A DNA stretch of 64,000 nucleotides from CAIMFV01 sp040757715 (GTDB lineage Bacteria > Pseudomonadota > Alphaproteobacteria > Caulobacterales > Caulobacteraceae): NCBI GenBank assembly GCA_040757715.1, contig JBFLWS010000006.1, positions 141,771 to 205,770 of the forward strand. The letters are read 5' to 3'. Below are positions 34,146 to 44,072 of this stretch, piece after piece (position 1 is the stretch's first letter; every line of letters starts with the position of its first letter). A model generated the notes under the pieces. That model had not been told where the DNA came from, did not search any database, and saw nothing but the letters and a program-made list of their open reading frames with translations. The position numbers and the translations under genes are program-made.

Positions 34146-34641
34146 CTTTCGGCGTTACCAGAGGTTGAAATTCTTCAAATATATATTCACTCGGTATTTG
34201 TGCATTTGGCGCTCCGCCAAATTCATGCCAAGTTCTCTCCCACGCACCACCAGGCTTATGGGTGATTCTTGACAATTGAGTAGAAGGTTTTTGACTGTAA
34301 TAATCCCACACCTTGTCACGAATTCTGTTATAAAGTCGATCATCTTCCGGAGGCGGGGCGGGAATTGTTTGCATTAGATCGGAGTCATATACATAGATAT
34401 AATCTGTAATAGATCCGCCGCCGTTTTCCTTTACCGCATGATAAAGACTTGGGAGAACCGGACCAAATTTCCACGCTTGGAAAGACTCCGAAATTAATGA
34501 CTCCTCACCTTTTCGCGCAGCCAAGTAATAACCATTAGCGAAATAACATAACTTCTGTATTTTCATAGGATCGACGGGGCGTTTATTGCGAAGCCCCATT
34601 TCAATGAAGCCGTTTGCAATAGATGCCCATGAGTAAGACAC
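34138..34641 (-). CDS. Panacea (DUF4065/SocA-like) domain antitoxin
   Basis: 167-residue protein of the Panacea/DUF4065 family: the N-terminus SWASIANGFIEMGLRNKRPVDP (20-residue limit: NGFIEMGLRNKRPVDPMKIQ) leads into KLCYFANGYYLAARKG and FQAWKFGPVLPSLYH, which are the hallmark of the fold. It begins with GTG (34641) 6 nt after a strong GGGAGG site. It is followed by the overlapping membrane protein gene. Panacea domains are known to neutralise many unrelated toxins, so an antitoxin role is likely. A dyad (AGGAAC...GTTCCT, 34667-34693) upstream could be its operator. The region is more AT-rich than its surroundings. Confidence 0.8.
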   Translation of the reverse strand: MSYSWASIANGFIEMGLRNKRPVDPMKIQKLCYFANGYYLAARKGEESLISESFQAWKFGPVLPSLYHAVKENGGGSITDYIYVYDSDLMQTIPAPPPEDDRLYNRIRDKVWDYYSQKPSTQLSRITHKPGGAWERTWHEFGGAPNAQIPSEYIFEEFQPLVTPKDD

Positions 34642-34666
34642 AACGACCTCCCTTCCCAGTTAGTCC

Positions 34667-34693
34667 AGGAACCGAAGCGGTGACAAAGTTCCT
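34667..34693. promoter_or_regulatory. Inverted repeat upstream of the Panacea gene
   Basis: AGGAAC (34667-34672) and GTTCCT (34688-34693), a 15-bp spacer, about 26 bp upstream of the Panacea start. AT-rich sequence further upstream (minus strand, TATATT near 34708-34713) could be a promoter. It is suited to autoregulation of a toxin-antitoxin pair. Confidence 0.35.
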
Positions 34694-34747
34694 ATTTTGT
34701 TCATTTTAATATAGGGCGTTTTGCCCCAGTAGGCAACGAGTGATCCC

Positions 34748-34978
34748 TTAAGCCCGCTGGAACACCACCAGAGCCGACGCCGCGGCGGCCAGGGTGAGCA
34801 CGAGCAAGGTCAGCCGCGGCCGCAGCTTGGGCCGGCGCCGCACGCGCATCATGGTCAGGGCTCCAAGCCCCGGCGCATGGCGGTCGATGGGCCGCATGAG
34901 GGCCTCATTGCCGATGATCTGCCTGGCCGACGTCATGCCAACCTCCGATCGCACGTGCTGAAGCGTGATCGCTCCCAT
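34748..34978 (-). CDS. Small membrane protein of unknown function
   Basis: A short ORF encoding up to 76 residues, with ATG starts at 34978 or 34936. The N-terminal part is hydrophilic (MTSARQIIGNEALMRPIDRH, then MMRVRRRPKLRPR) and a single helix closes it (LTLLVLTLAAAASALVVFQRA). It looks like a tail-anchored or single-helix inner membrane protein with a positively charged cytoplasmic face. No family is recognised. There is no clear strong ribosome binding site, so both its start and its reality are uncertain. Confidence 0.4.
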   Translation of the reverse strand: MGAITLQHVRSEVGMTSARQIIGNEALMRPIDRHAPGLGALTMMRVRRRPKLRPRLTLLVLTLAAAASALVVFQRA

Positions 34979-35051
34979 GTGAACGAATCAACCGCCCAAT
35001 ACAGATGAGATCATCGTCCCATTGGGTTGACCAGCGATTACGAAATTTCGC

Positions 35052-36431
35052 TCAACACTCGATAGCGTTCACGGCCAGGCCGCCCAACGAGGTTTCCTTA
35101 TAGATCTCCTTCATGTCCTCACCGGTGCGCTTCATGGTGGCGATGACCTTGTCGAGACTCACCGAATGCTGGCCGTCCCCGGCCATGGCCAGGCGCGTGG
35201 CGTTGATGGCCTTCACCGCCCCCATGGCGTTGCGCTCGATGCACGGAATCTGCACCAGCCCGCCGATGGGATCGCAGGTGAGGCCGAGATTGTGCTCCAT
35301 GGCGATCTCGGCGGCGTTCTCGATCTGAGCGTTGGAGGCGCCGAGGGCCGCGGCGAACCCGGCGGCGGCCATGGAACAGGCCACCCCCACCTCCCCCTGA
35401 CAGCCCACCTCGGCCCCCGAGATGGAGGCGTTGCGTTTGTAGAGCGCGCCGATGGCCGCGGCGGTGAGCAGGAAGCGGCGCCGGCCCTCCGCGTCGCCGC
35501 GATGGAAGCGGTCATAGTAGCGCAGCACCGCCGGCACGATCCCCGCCGCGCCGTTGGTGGGGGCCGTCACCACCCGTCCGCCGGCCGCGTTCTCCTCGTT
35601 CACGGCGAGGGCCCACAGGTCCACCCAGTCCATGGCCGCCAGGGGGTCGGCGGCGCTGTGCTCGGCCCGCTCCTTCAGCTCGCAATAGAGGGCGTGGGCG
35701 CGGCGCTTCACCGAGAGCCCGCCGGGCAGGACGCCGCTCTCGCGTACACCCCGATTGATGCAGTCCTCCATGGCCTGGAAGATGGCGTCGAGGCCGGCGT
35801 TCACCTCGGCGGGGGTGCGGGCGGCGCACTCGTTCTCGAACATCAGCTCGGCGATGGAGAGACCGGCGTCCGCGGCCTGCTGCAACAGCTCGGCGCCCGA
35901 GAGGTAGGGGTATGGGACTGGCGGGCCGGTCTCGGCCGGAGCGTTCTGGTCCATCTCCGCCTCGTCGAGCACGAAGCCCCCGCCGATGGAGTAGTAGACC
36001 TGCTCGATGAGGGCGTCGGCGTCGCCAAGCGTGGCGCGAAACTTCAGGGCGTTGGCGTGGCGCGGCAGGCGCGTGCGGCCCTCGAAATGCAGATCGTTCG
36101 CCTCGTCGAAGCCGATGGTCGGGCCGCCGCCGCCCAGGGCGATACGCTTGGTTGTTCGCGCCTCGATGAGCGCCGCCTCGCCCACGTCCGGATCGAGCGT
36201 GGCCGGCGCAAAGCCCATCAGGCCCAGCATCACCGCCCGGTCGGTGGCGTGGCCCTTGCCGGTCAAGGCGAGGGAGCCGTAGAGCCACACCTCCACCTTG
36301 CTCACGGCGCCAAACCGGCCCGCCTCGGCCAACAGCTTCAGGAACCGGCCGGCCGCGGTCATGGGGCCCATGGTGTGGGAGCTGGACGGCCCCACCCCGA
36401 GCTTGAACAGGTCGAACACGCCGAAGGCCAT
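35052..36431 (-). CDS. sdaA: L-serine ammonia-lyase (dehydratase), single-chain
   Basis: Converts L-serine to pyruvate and ammonia using an oxygen-sensitive 4Fe-4S cluster, 459 residues, one-chain type. The beta-like domain begins MAFGVFDLFKLGVGPSSSHT and contains KGHATDRAVMLGL. The alpha-like domain has GCQGEVGVACSMAAA, CDPIGGLVQIPC and the final EIYKETSLGGLAVN; the cysteines in GCQG and CDPIGG...PC are the cluster ligands. ATG 36431 was chosen because it begins at the domain; 36509 adds a non-conserved leader. It is divergent from the XRE-cupin regulator gene, with a shared 88-bp control region. Confidence 0.96.
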   Translation of the reverse strand: MAFGVFDLFKLGVGPSSSHTMGPMTAAGRFLKLLAEAGRFGAVSKVEVWLYGSLALTGKGHATDRAVMLGLMGFAPATLDPDVGEAALIEARTTKRIALGGGGPTIGFDEANDLHFEGRTRLPRHANALKFRATLGDADALIEQVYYSIGGGFVLDEAEMDQNAPAETGPPVPYPYLSGAELLQQAADAGLSIAELMFENECAARTPAEVNAGLDAIFQAMEDCINRGVRESGVLPGGLSVKRRAHALYCELKERAEHSAADPLAAMDWVDLWALAVNEENAAGGRVVTAPTNGAAGIVPAVLRYYDRFHRGDAEGRRRFLLTAAAIGALYKRNASISGAEVGCQGEVGVACSMAAAGFAAALGASNAQIENAAEIAMEHNLGLTCDPIGGLVQIPCIERNAMGAVKAINATRLAMAGDGQHSVSLDKVIATMKRTGEDMKEIYKETSLGGLAVNAIEC

Positions 36432-36472
36432 GACCGCTTCCTCGATTTCCTCACTTTCAGATAGCGCAGGTC

Positions 36473-36515
36473 GGAAATTCGTCCAATATGCAGGAAATCT
36501 TGTGATCAATGATCA
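36473..36515. promoter_or_regulatory. Candidate operators between sdaA and the regulator
   Basis: GGAAATTC at 36473-36480 and the direct/palindromic pair TGATCAATGATCA at 36503-36515 lie in the shared promoter region of divergent sdaA and the XRE-cupin gene. The GGAAATTC word recurs in the kbl promoter. The TGATCA pair ends 4 bp before the regulator ATG, a typical place for autorepression. Confidence 0.4.
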
Positions 36516-36519
36516 GGTC

Positions 36520-37086
36520 ATGCCCGGCTCTGAAGTTCCGCCCCTCGGCCCGCACATCCGCCAGCTGCGCAAGAAGCGCCGCCTGACCCTGGAGCAGCTC
36601 GCCGCCCAGTCCGGCGTGTCGCGCTCCATGCTCAGCCAGATCGAGCGGGGCGAGGCCAACCCCACCTTCGCCACCTTGTGGAACCTCACCCGGGCGCTGG
36701 CCATCGACCTGTCTGAGCTGGTGACCAGCCGCGCCGCCGCCGCCCCGCCCTCGGCCATCGAGGTGGTGGGCGCGCACTTCACCCCGGAAATCCGCAGCGA
36801 AGATGGGCTTTGCACCCTGCGCATCTTGAGCCCGGCCCAGTCCGCCGGGCGCATGGAGTGGTACGAAGTTTTGATGGCCCCCGGCGCGGCGCTCTCCTCC
36901 GATCCCCATGCGCGCGGCGCCATGGAGCACCTCACCGTCATGGAAGGCGACCTGGAAGTGCTGTCCGGCGGGGCCAGGAACCGCGCCGCCGCCGGGGCGA
37001 CGTTGCGCTATGCCGCGGATGTGGCGCATGAAATCCGCAATGACAGCGCCGCCTCGGCCCGCGCCTTGCTGGTGGTGATCGGCTGA
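36520..37086 (+). CDS. XRE-family regulator with C-terminal cupin domain
   Basis: 188-residue transcription factor. The helix-turn-helix is RQLRKKRRLTLEQLAAQSGV-SRSMLSQIERGEANPTFATL (residues about 12-55). The C-terminal cupin sensor follows, with residues such as RMEWYEVLMAPGAALSSDPH, EHLTVMEGDLEVL and the final AHEIRNDS. The ATG at 36520 was used; the frame upstream reads antisense to sdaA. The position between sdaA and kbl-tdh, with shared DNA motifs, suggests control of threonine/serine/glycine breakdown. Activator or repressor mode and the effector are not visible. Confidence 0.9.
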   Translation: MPGSEVPPLGPHIRQLRKKRRLTLEQLAAQSGVSRSMLSQIERGEANPTFATLWNLTRALAIDLSELVTSRAAAAPPSAIEVVGAHFTPEIRSEDGLCTLRILSPAQSAGRMEWYEVLMAPGAALSSDPHARGAMEHLTVMEGDLEVLSGGARNRAAAGATLRYAADVAHEIRNDSAASARALLVVIG

Positions 37087-37090
37087 TCTT

Positions 37091-37119
37091 GCGGAATTTT
37101 CCGAAATAGTGGAAATTCC
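37091..37119. promoter_or_regulatory. Inverted repeat in the kbl promoter
   Basis: GGAATTT (37093-37099) and AAATTCC (37113-37119) form a dyad with a 13-bp spacer, embedded in GCGG...CCGC ends, 36 bp upstream of kbl. The GGAAATTC word is shared with the sdaA promoter region, suggesting one regulator for both. Binding has not been shown. Confidence 0.4.
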
Positions 37120-37154
37120 CTCCGCTGTTTCGCGTTTTCCAGCAGGAGGCCCTC

Positions 37155-38365
<1,211 letters not shown>

Positions 38366-38369
<4 letters not shown>

Positions 38370-39412
38370 GCAATTCCGTCATGCGCGGCCTCTCCAAGCT
38401 GAAGGCCGAAGAGGGTCTGTGGAAAGTCGAGGCGCCCATCCCCGAGGTCGGGCCCGAGGACGTGCTGATCCGGGTGAAGCGCACCGCCATCTGCGGCACA
38501 GATATCCACATCTGGCGCTGGGACCCGTGGGCGCAGCGCACCATCCCTGTGCCCATGATCGTGGGCCATGAGTTCGCCGGCGAGATCGTCGAGCTGGGCG
38601 CGCGGGTGAGCCGGCCCCTGAAGGTCGGCCAGCGGGTGTCGGGCGAGGGCCATGTGGTGGACCTCAACTCCGCCGCCAGCCGCGCCGGCCGCTTCCACCT
38701 CGATCCCAACACCAAGGGGGTGGGGGTGAACCGCCAGGGCGCCTTCGCCGACTATCTCGCCCTGCCCGCCTTCAATGTGGTGCCGCTGCCGGACTCGGTG
38801 CCGGACGAGATCGGCGCGCTCCTCGATCCCTTCGGCAACGCCGTGCACACCGCCCAGCAGTTCGACCTCATGGGCGAGGACGTGCTCATCACCGGCGCCG
38901 GGCCCATCGGGGCCATGGCCGCCGCGGTGGCCAAGAAGGCCGGCGCGCGCCGCGTGGTGCTCACCGACCAGAACCCCTATCGCCTGGCCCTGGCGCAACA
39001 GCTCGCCGATGTGCGCACGGTGGACGTGACCCGCGAGGACCTGCGCGATGTCATGGCCGAGCTGCACATCGCCGACGGCTTTGGCGTGGCCCTCGAAATG
39101 TCCGGCGCCCCGCCCGCCATCTCCCAGGCCGTGGACGCCCTGATGATGGGCGGCAAGCTCGCCATGCTCGGCATTCCGCCAGGAGCCATGAGCTTCGACT
39201 GGTCGCGGCTGATCATGAAGGCCATCACCCTGAAGGGCGTCTATGGCCGGGAGATGTTCGAGACCTGGCGCAAGATGTTCGGCCTCATCGAGGGCGGGCT
39301 CGACCTCGCCCCGCTCATCACCCACCGCGTGGGCGCCGACGCCTTCGAGACCGGCTTCGCCGCCGCCCTCTCGGGCCAGTCGGGCAAGGTGGTGCTGGAC
39401 TGGGCGGCTTAA
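38366..39412 (+). CDS. tdh: L-threonine 3-dehydrogenase
   Basis: NAD- and zinc-dependent medium-chain dehydrogenase that oxidises L-threonine to 2-amino-3-ketobutyrate; 348 residues. The catalytic-zinc Cys is in KRTAICGTDIHIW, with GHEFAGEIVELG; the structural-zinc cysteine cluster of other TDHs is partly replaced. The Rossmann motif is VLITGAGPIGAMAAAVAKKAG. The start overlaps the kbl stop (ATGA) and the stop codon TAA coincides with the first base of a family-A repeat. Works with kbl: threonine to glycine plus acetyl-CoA. Confidence 0.97.
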
Positions 39413-39460
39413 GCGGGTCCGAGGAAAAGTGGGAACCGGTTTTCCGCCCGCGGACCCGCG
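39412..39460. repeat. Palindromic repeat family A, copy 2
   Basis: Nearly identical to the copy after infC (20341-20389), differing at one position of the core (ACCGGT versus ACCGAT). GCGGGTCCG pairs with CGGACCCGC, and an inner GGAAAA/TTTTCC pair is present. It again begins at the final A of a TAA stop codon, here of tdh, and is followed by an ATAAAGA sequence as in copy 1. Confidence 0.88.
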
Positions 39461-39573
39461 CTAGATAAAGAATCCCGCCTAATCCCCGAACACCACCGCG
39501 GTGAGCGCCTTGGGCGTCGACAGGCGCCGCGCCTGGGGACTATCAACAGGCGAACTGACGAGGGAGCACCGTC

Positions 39574-40587
39574 ATGGCCGACGCCAGCTTGCGCGAATTC
39601 GTCCGCGGCCTGCCCAAGGCCGAGCTGCACATGCACATCGAGGGCAGTCTGGAGCCCGAACTGATGTTCGGCCTCGCCGCCCGCAACGGCGTCGCCCTGC
39701 CCTTCGCCTCGGTGGAGGAGCTGCGCGCGGCCTACAATTTCTCCAACCTGCAGGACTTTCTCGACATCTATTACCAGGGCGCCTCGGTGCTGCAGACGAG
39801 GGCCGACTTTCGCGACCTGGCGCTGGCCTATTTCCGCCGCCTCGCCGCCGACGGGGGCGTGCACGCGGAGATCTTCTTCGACCCCCAGACCCATACCGAG
39901 CGCGGCCTTTCCTATGAGGTGGTGTTCGACGGCCTGATCGAGGGCATGGAGGAGGCCGAGCGCACCCTTGGCGTCACCTCGTCGCTGATCATGTGCTTCC
40001 TGCGCCATCTCGACGAGGCGAGCGCCTTCGCCACCCTCGAGCGGTCCAAGCGCTGGCATCACAAGCTGCTGGGGGTGGGGCTCGATTCCTCCGAGGTGGG
40101 CCATCCCCCGGCCAAGTTCGCCCGGGTGTTCGCCAAGGCCCGCGAGCTGGGGCTGAAGCTGTTCGCCCACGCCGGCGAGGAGGGCCCGCCGGAGTACGTG
40201 TATGAGGCGCTCGACGTGCTGCACGTGGACCGCATCGACCATGGCAACCGGGCGCTTGAAGATAGCGCCCTCACCGCCCGCCTCGCCGCCTCGGGCATGG
40301 CCCTCACGGTCTGCCCGCTCTCCAACCTGAAGCTCTGCGGGGTGAAGGACCTACGCGAACACCCGCTGAAGCGCATGCTGGACCTCGGTTTGAAAGCGAC
40401 CGTGAACTCAGACGACCCGGCCTATTTCGGCGGCTATCTTCTCGACAACTATGTCGCCGTGGCCGAGGCCCTCGACCTTACCCGCGCCGAGCTCCTCACC
40501 CTCGCCCGCAACAGTATCGAGGCCAGCTACCTGCCCGAAGCCGCGAAGGCCAAGCATCTGGCGGGGCTGGCCGATTTAGATAAATAA
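39574..40587 (+). CDS. add: Adenosine deaminase family protein, probable adenine deaminase
   Basis: Zinc-dependent purine deaminase of 337 residues. Metal and catalytic motifs: ELHMHIEGSLEPE (HxH), FAHAGEEGPPEYVYEALD (His and Glu), RIDHGNRALED (His), and TVNSDDPAYFGGY (Asp-Asp). The HAGEEGPPEY and SDDPAYFGGY versions, and TVCPLSNLKLC, are those of the adenine deaminase (Aah1/type 2) branch rather than of adenosine deaminase, so adenine to hypoxanthine is the likely reaction. It appears as a single gene; ATG 39574 follows AGGGAGC. It could work with the phosphorylase cluster near 50 kb. Confidence 0.92.
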   Translation: MADASLREFVRGLPKAELHMHIEGSLEPELMFGLAARNGVALPFASVEELRAAYNFSNLQDFLDIYYQGASVLQTRADFRDLALAYFRRLAADGGVHAEIFFDPQTHTERGLSYEVVFDGLIEGMEEAERTLGVTSSLIMCFLRHLDEASAFATLERSKRWHHKLLGVGLDSSEVGHPPAKFARVFAKARELGLKLFAHAGEEGPPEYVYEALDVLHVDRIDHGNRALEDSALTARLAASGMALTVCPLSNLKLCGVKDLREHPLKRMLDLGLKATVNSDDPAYFGGYLLDNYVAVAEALDLTRAELLTLARNSIEASYLPEAAKAKHLAGLADLDK

Positions 40588-40617
40588 AAATACTTTGAAT
40601 AAGGTTATATAAATAAA

Positions 40618-41385
40618 GTGGGCGCGAAAAAAGCTAATCTAGCAAAATTCCTTACCAATCATCCAGTGTGTTATGTTTGTGGCATCGCACCATCAACAAC
40701 TAAGGATCATGTTCCCGCGCAAGTATGTTTTGTAAATCGCGAATCGCCCGAGGGTTATGTCTTCCCTGCGTGCGCCGATTGCAATGCGAAGGATAGAAAA
40801 TCTGAGCAAGTTGTGGCGTTCCACATCCACGCCATCTCAGGTCACGCGAACGAATTTTCCCGCACCTACTCTGGACTTAAAAACAACAGCCCCTCCGCCT
40901 TACCAAATCCCTATATGTCTCTCGGCGAGAAGGCAAAAGCATTGTCGGCGCGCGGAATCACACTCCCCGCAAGCCAAATTCCACTAGCGCCGGTGGTGAA
41001 AGTCGCGCCAGAAACGCATGATCACTTTCATCGCTTTGGAAGAAAGCTAGGAAAAGCATTATATTATAAGGTAATGGGGCAACCGACCCCGCCAGATTTC
41101 CGCATTATTACCAATTGGCTCGTTGCAGACATGATTCCCACAAATGAAATAATAAGCACATTTATCAATATAATGCCGAATTTAAAGGTTGGAAATCGTG
41201 TAAACGTCGACATTGGAGATCAATTTGGCTACAGATACAACGTAACTAGGGATGGAGATGTTATGATTCAAACCTCTAATTTCAACAACAAGATATTCAT
41301 AACTTCTTTTGGAGCACAACCCAATGGTGTTTCTTTAGAATTCGATCGCTTCTTAGAAATTCCGGGCTGGAAAGAAATTATCTGA
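40618..41385 (+). CDS. HNH-like zinc-ribbon protein (orphan)
   Basis: 255-residue protein beginning with a zinc-ribbon HNH-like module: CYVCG (about residues 18-22), DHVPAQ and CADCNAKD, in the C-x2-C ... DHxP ... C-x2-C-N layout of HNH nucleases. The rest is of unknown structure (VTRDGDVMIQTSNFNNKIFI near the end). The start is GTG 40618; no strong ribosome binding site is visible. The gene is clearly more AT-rich than its neighbours and sits alone between add and a thioesterase gene, so it is probably acquired. A nuclease or defence role is inferred from the motif only. Confidence 0.6.
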   Translation: MGAKKANLAKFLTNHPVCYVCGIAPSTTKDHVPAQVCFVNRESPEGYVFPACADCNAKDRKSEQVVAFHIHAISGHANEFSRTYSGLKNNSPSALPNPYMSLGEKAKALSARGITLPASQIPLAPVVKVAPETHDHFHRFGRKLGKALYYKVMGQPTPPDFRIITNWLVADMIPTNEIISTFINIMPNLKVGNRVNVDIGDQFGYRYNVTRDGDVMIQTSNFNNKIFITSFGAQPNGVSLEFDRFLEIPGWKEII

Positions 41386-41420
41386 GCGCTTCAGAAATTG
41401 GATTGACACCTCATCCCCCC

Positions 41421-42221
41421 TCAAAACACCCGCAGGATCATCGACTGGCTGGCGCTGGCCATGAGCTCGCCGGTCTCGGCGAACAGGCGCACGGTCCCAT
41501 GCACCATGCCGGCGCGCACGGCCTCGATCTGCAGTTCGGCTAGCACCCATTCGGTGTCCACCACGTGGGCGTAGCGGATGGCGTTGTCGAGGCTGTTGCC
41601 CCCCGCGCGCACGCCGATGGCGTCGGCCACGGCGGAAGATAGAAAATCCCCGATCACGGCGAGGCCGTCGGTGCCGATGCGGTCCTGGCCGATGGCCCTA
41701 ACCCAGATCACCACGTGACCATCGCCGCGTCCCTCGAACACGCTGGCGCCTTGATAGCGGCCGGACACCCGGCGCACCTCGAACTTCGCCTTCAGGTCCA
41801 CGGCCCGGCCGCGCCAGTGCGGGGCGGGCTCGCAGTCGAGCGGCGGCGGGGCGGGCGGGGCCTTAACCCACTGGTCGGCGAGCTCGGCCGGGCGATCGCC
41901 CAGGGAGGCGAGCACGGCGATGATCTCCTCCTCGCCCACATGGGCCACCACCCGAGCCTGGGTCAGGTGCTTGCCCTCCGTGGGGGTGCGCACGTCATAA
42001 TCCACCACCGACCCCGGCCGGGCATAGGAGAGATATTGCGCCGTGGCCCAGATCACCGGCCGGCCGCAGCTCTTCTCCAAGGCTGAGATGGCCGCCGCCA
42101 GCCCCACCCCGCCAAACATGAAGCGACGCCCATCCGGCCCTACGCACAGATCCTCGGTGACCTCGAGCCGCCAGCGGCGCGCATCGTCCGTGGGCTGAAG
42201 CTGGAACAGGGGCTCGGCCAT
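41421..42221 (-). CDS. Acyl-CoA thioesterase domain protein (TesB-like)
   Basis: 266-residue double hot-dog protein of the TesB-like acyl-CoA thioesterase group. The N-terminal half has FMFGGVGLAAAISALEKSCG and VIWATAQYLSYARPGSVVDY; the C-terminal half has GTDGLAVIGDFLSSAVADAIG and SLDNAIRYAHVVDTEWVLAE. The Asp-containing SLDNAIRYA is typical. Likely hydrolyses acyl-CoA thioesters; the chain specificity is unknown. It is divergent from the FAD oxidoreductase gene and is near an acyl-ligase, which suggests a common lipid or aromatic-acid degradative context. Confidence 0.85.
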   Translation of the reverse strand: MAEPLFQLQPTDDARRWRLEVTEDLCVGPDGRRFMFGGVGLAAAISALEKSCGRPVIWATAQYLSYARPGSVVDYDVRTPTEGKHLTQARVVAHVGEEEIIAVLASLGDRPAELADQWVKAPPAPPPLDCEPAPHWRGRAVDLKAKFEVRRVSGRYQGASVFEGRGDGHVVIWVRAIGQDRIGTDGLAVIGDFLSSAVADAIGVRAGGNSLDNAIRYAHVVDTEWVLAELQIEAVRAGMVHGTVRLFAETGELMASASQSMILRVF

Positions 42222-42331
42222 GCGGCGGTTTCCTCGCTAAGTCTTTGGGTCTCTTTGGTTCCGCGCATAGACCAAGCCGGCGACGGCGACTAGAACCCGC
42301 AACTGATCGATCTTCAGTTGGGAGTACGGGC

Positions 42332-43933
42332 ATGGCGCAGCAACAGGACGTGGTCATTGTCGGCGGCGGGCACAACGGCCTCGTCTGCGCCTACTACCTC
42401 GCCCGCGCCGGGCTGAAGGTGACGGTGCTGGAGCGCCGCGGCGTGGTGGGCGGGGCGGCGGTGACGGAGGAATTCCATCCCGGCTTTCGCAACTCCACCG
42501 CCAGCTACACGGTCTCGCTTCTGAACCCCAAGGTGATCAAGGACATGGACCTGGCGGGCCATGGCCTCCGAGTCGTGCACAGGAAGGCGTCCAACTTCCT
42601 GCCGCTCAATGACCGCGACTATCTCATTGTCGGCGAGGGGCGCACCAAGGCCGAGGTGGCCAAGTTCAGCGCGAGGGACGCCGACCGCCTCGACGCCTAC
42701 AACGACCGCCTGGAGGCCATCGCCGACGTGGTGCGCGAGCTGGTGCTCACCACCCCGCCCAATGTGGAGATGGAGGGTGGGCTTTCCGGCTATGTGGAGC
42801 TGATCAAGGCCGCCAGCGTCGGCCGCGACCTCGCCAGGCTCGACACCACGGCGCGGCGCGACCTCCTCGCCCTCTTCTCGCAATCGGCCGGGGACTGGCT
42901 GGACGGCTGGTTCGAGAGCGACCCCATCAAGGCCATCTTCGGCTTCGACGGCATCGTCGGCACCTACGCCAGCCCCTACAGTCCCGGCACCGCCTATGTG
43001 CTGCTGCACCACGTGTTCGGCGAGGTGAACGGCAAGAAGGGCGTCTGGGGCCACGCCATCGGCGGCATGGGGGCGATCACCACGGCCATGGCCAGCGCCT
43101 GCCGGGCCAAGGGCGTGGACATCCGCACCGACAGCCCCGTGGCCGAGGTGGTGGTGGAGAAGGGCCGCGCGACGAAGGTCGTCACCGACAAGGGCGAGGT
43201 GTTCGAGGGCAAGGCCGTGGTCTCCAACCTCAACCCGAAGCTCCTGTTCGGGTCGCTGGTGGATGAGGCGCATCAGCCGGCGGACTTCCGCGAGCGCATG
43301 GCGCGCTATCGCTGCGGCTCGGGCACCTTCCGCATGAACCTGGCGCTTTCCGAGCTGCCGCGCTTCACCTGTTTGCCGGAGGCGGGCGACCACCTCACCG
43401 CCGGCGTCGTCATCGCCCCCTCCCTGCGCTACATGGAGCGGGCCTTTTTCGACGCCCGCGACCATGGCTGGTCCCGCGAGCCCATCGTGGAGATGCTGAT
43501 CCCCTCCACTCTCGACGACAGCCTCGCGCCCCCGGGCCAGCACGTGGCCAGCCTCTTCTGCCAGCAGGTGGCGCCCGCCCTGCCCGACGGCCGCTCCTGG
43601 GACGAGGCCCGGGACGAGGTCGCCCAGCTGATGATCGACACGGTGGACCGCTACGCCCCCGGCTTCAAAGCCTCGGTGATCGGGATGCAGGCCCTCTCGC
43701 CGCTCGATCTGGAGCGCACCTTCGGCCTCGTCGGCGGCGACATCATGCACGGAGCGCTCAGCCTTGATCAGATGTTCTCGGCGAGGCCGGTGCTCGGCCA
43801 CGGCCACTACCGCACCCCGGTGAAGGGGCTCTATCAGTGCGGCTCGGGCGCCCATCCCGGCGGCGGGGTCACCGGCGCGCCGGGGCACAACGCCGCGCGG
43901 GAGATCCTCAAGGACTTCGGCAAGCGCGCCTAA
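42332..43933 (+). CDS. Phytoene-desaturase-like FAD oxidoreductase
   Basis: FAD oxidoreductase of 533 residues, phytoene desaturase/PYROXD2-like. The FAD motif is VVIVGGGHNGLVCAYYLARAG, followed by LERRGVVGGAAVTEEFHPGF and GVWGHAIGGMGAITTAMASA. The C-terminal FAD block is GLYQCGSGAHPGGGVTGAPG. The start MAQQQDVV at 42332 was chosen as it directly precedes the nucleotide motif. The reaction is unknown; carotenoid genes are absent from the window, so it probably acts on another lipid-like or ring substrate. It is followed by an acyl-ligase gene. Confidence 0.9.
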   Translation: MAQQQDVVIVGGGHNGLVCAYYLARAGLKVTVLERRGVVGGAAVTEEFHPGFRNSTASYTVSLLNPKVIKDMDLAGHGLRVVHRKASNFLPLNDRDYLIVGEGRTKAEVAKFSARDADRLDAYNDRLEAIADVVRELVLTTPPNVEMEGGLSGYVELIKAASVGRDLARLDTTARRDLLALFSQSAGDWLDGWFESDPIKAIFGFDGIVGTYASPYSPGTAYVLLHHVFGEVNGKKGVWGHAIGGMGAITTAMASACRAKGVDIRTDSPVAEVVVEKGRATKVVTDKGEVFEGKAVVSNLNPKLLFGSLVDEAHQPADFRERMARYRCGSGTFRMNLALSELPRFTCLPEAGDHLTAGVVIAPSLRYMERAFFDARDHGWSREPIVEMLIPSTLDDSLAPPGQHVASLFCQQVAPALPDGRSWDEARDEVAQLMIDTVDRYAPGFKASVIGMQALSPLDLERTFGLVGGDIMHGALSLDQMFSARPVLGHGHYRTPVKGLYQCGSGAHPGGGVTGAPGHNAAREILKDFGKRA

Positions 43934-44072
43934 ATTCCCTGGACGGCCCCGCGACAAGTTATCATTGTTAAGCGACGACGCCCGCGCCCGTTGCGCGAGA
44001 AGCGTCGGCTTGATTTAGCGAGGACGTTCAGATGGTGCGGGCGCGTGGGTGCGCCGCGGCGGGAGCTGCGGC

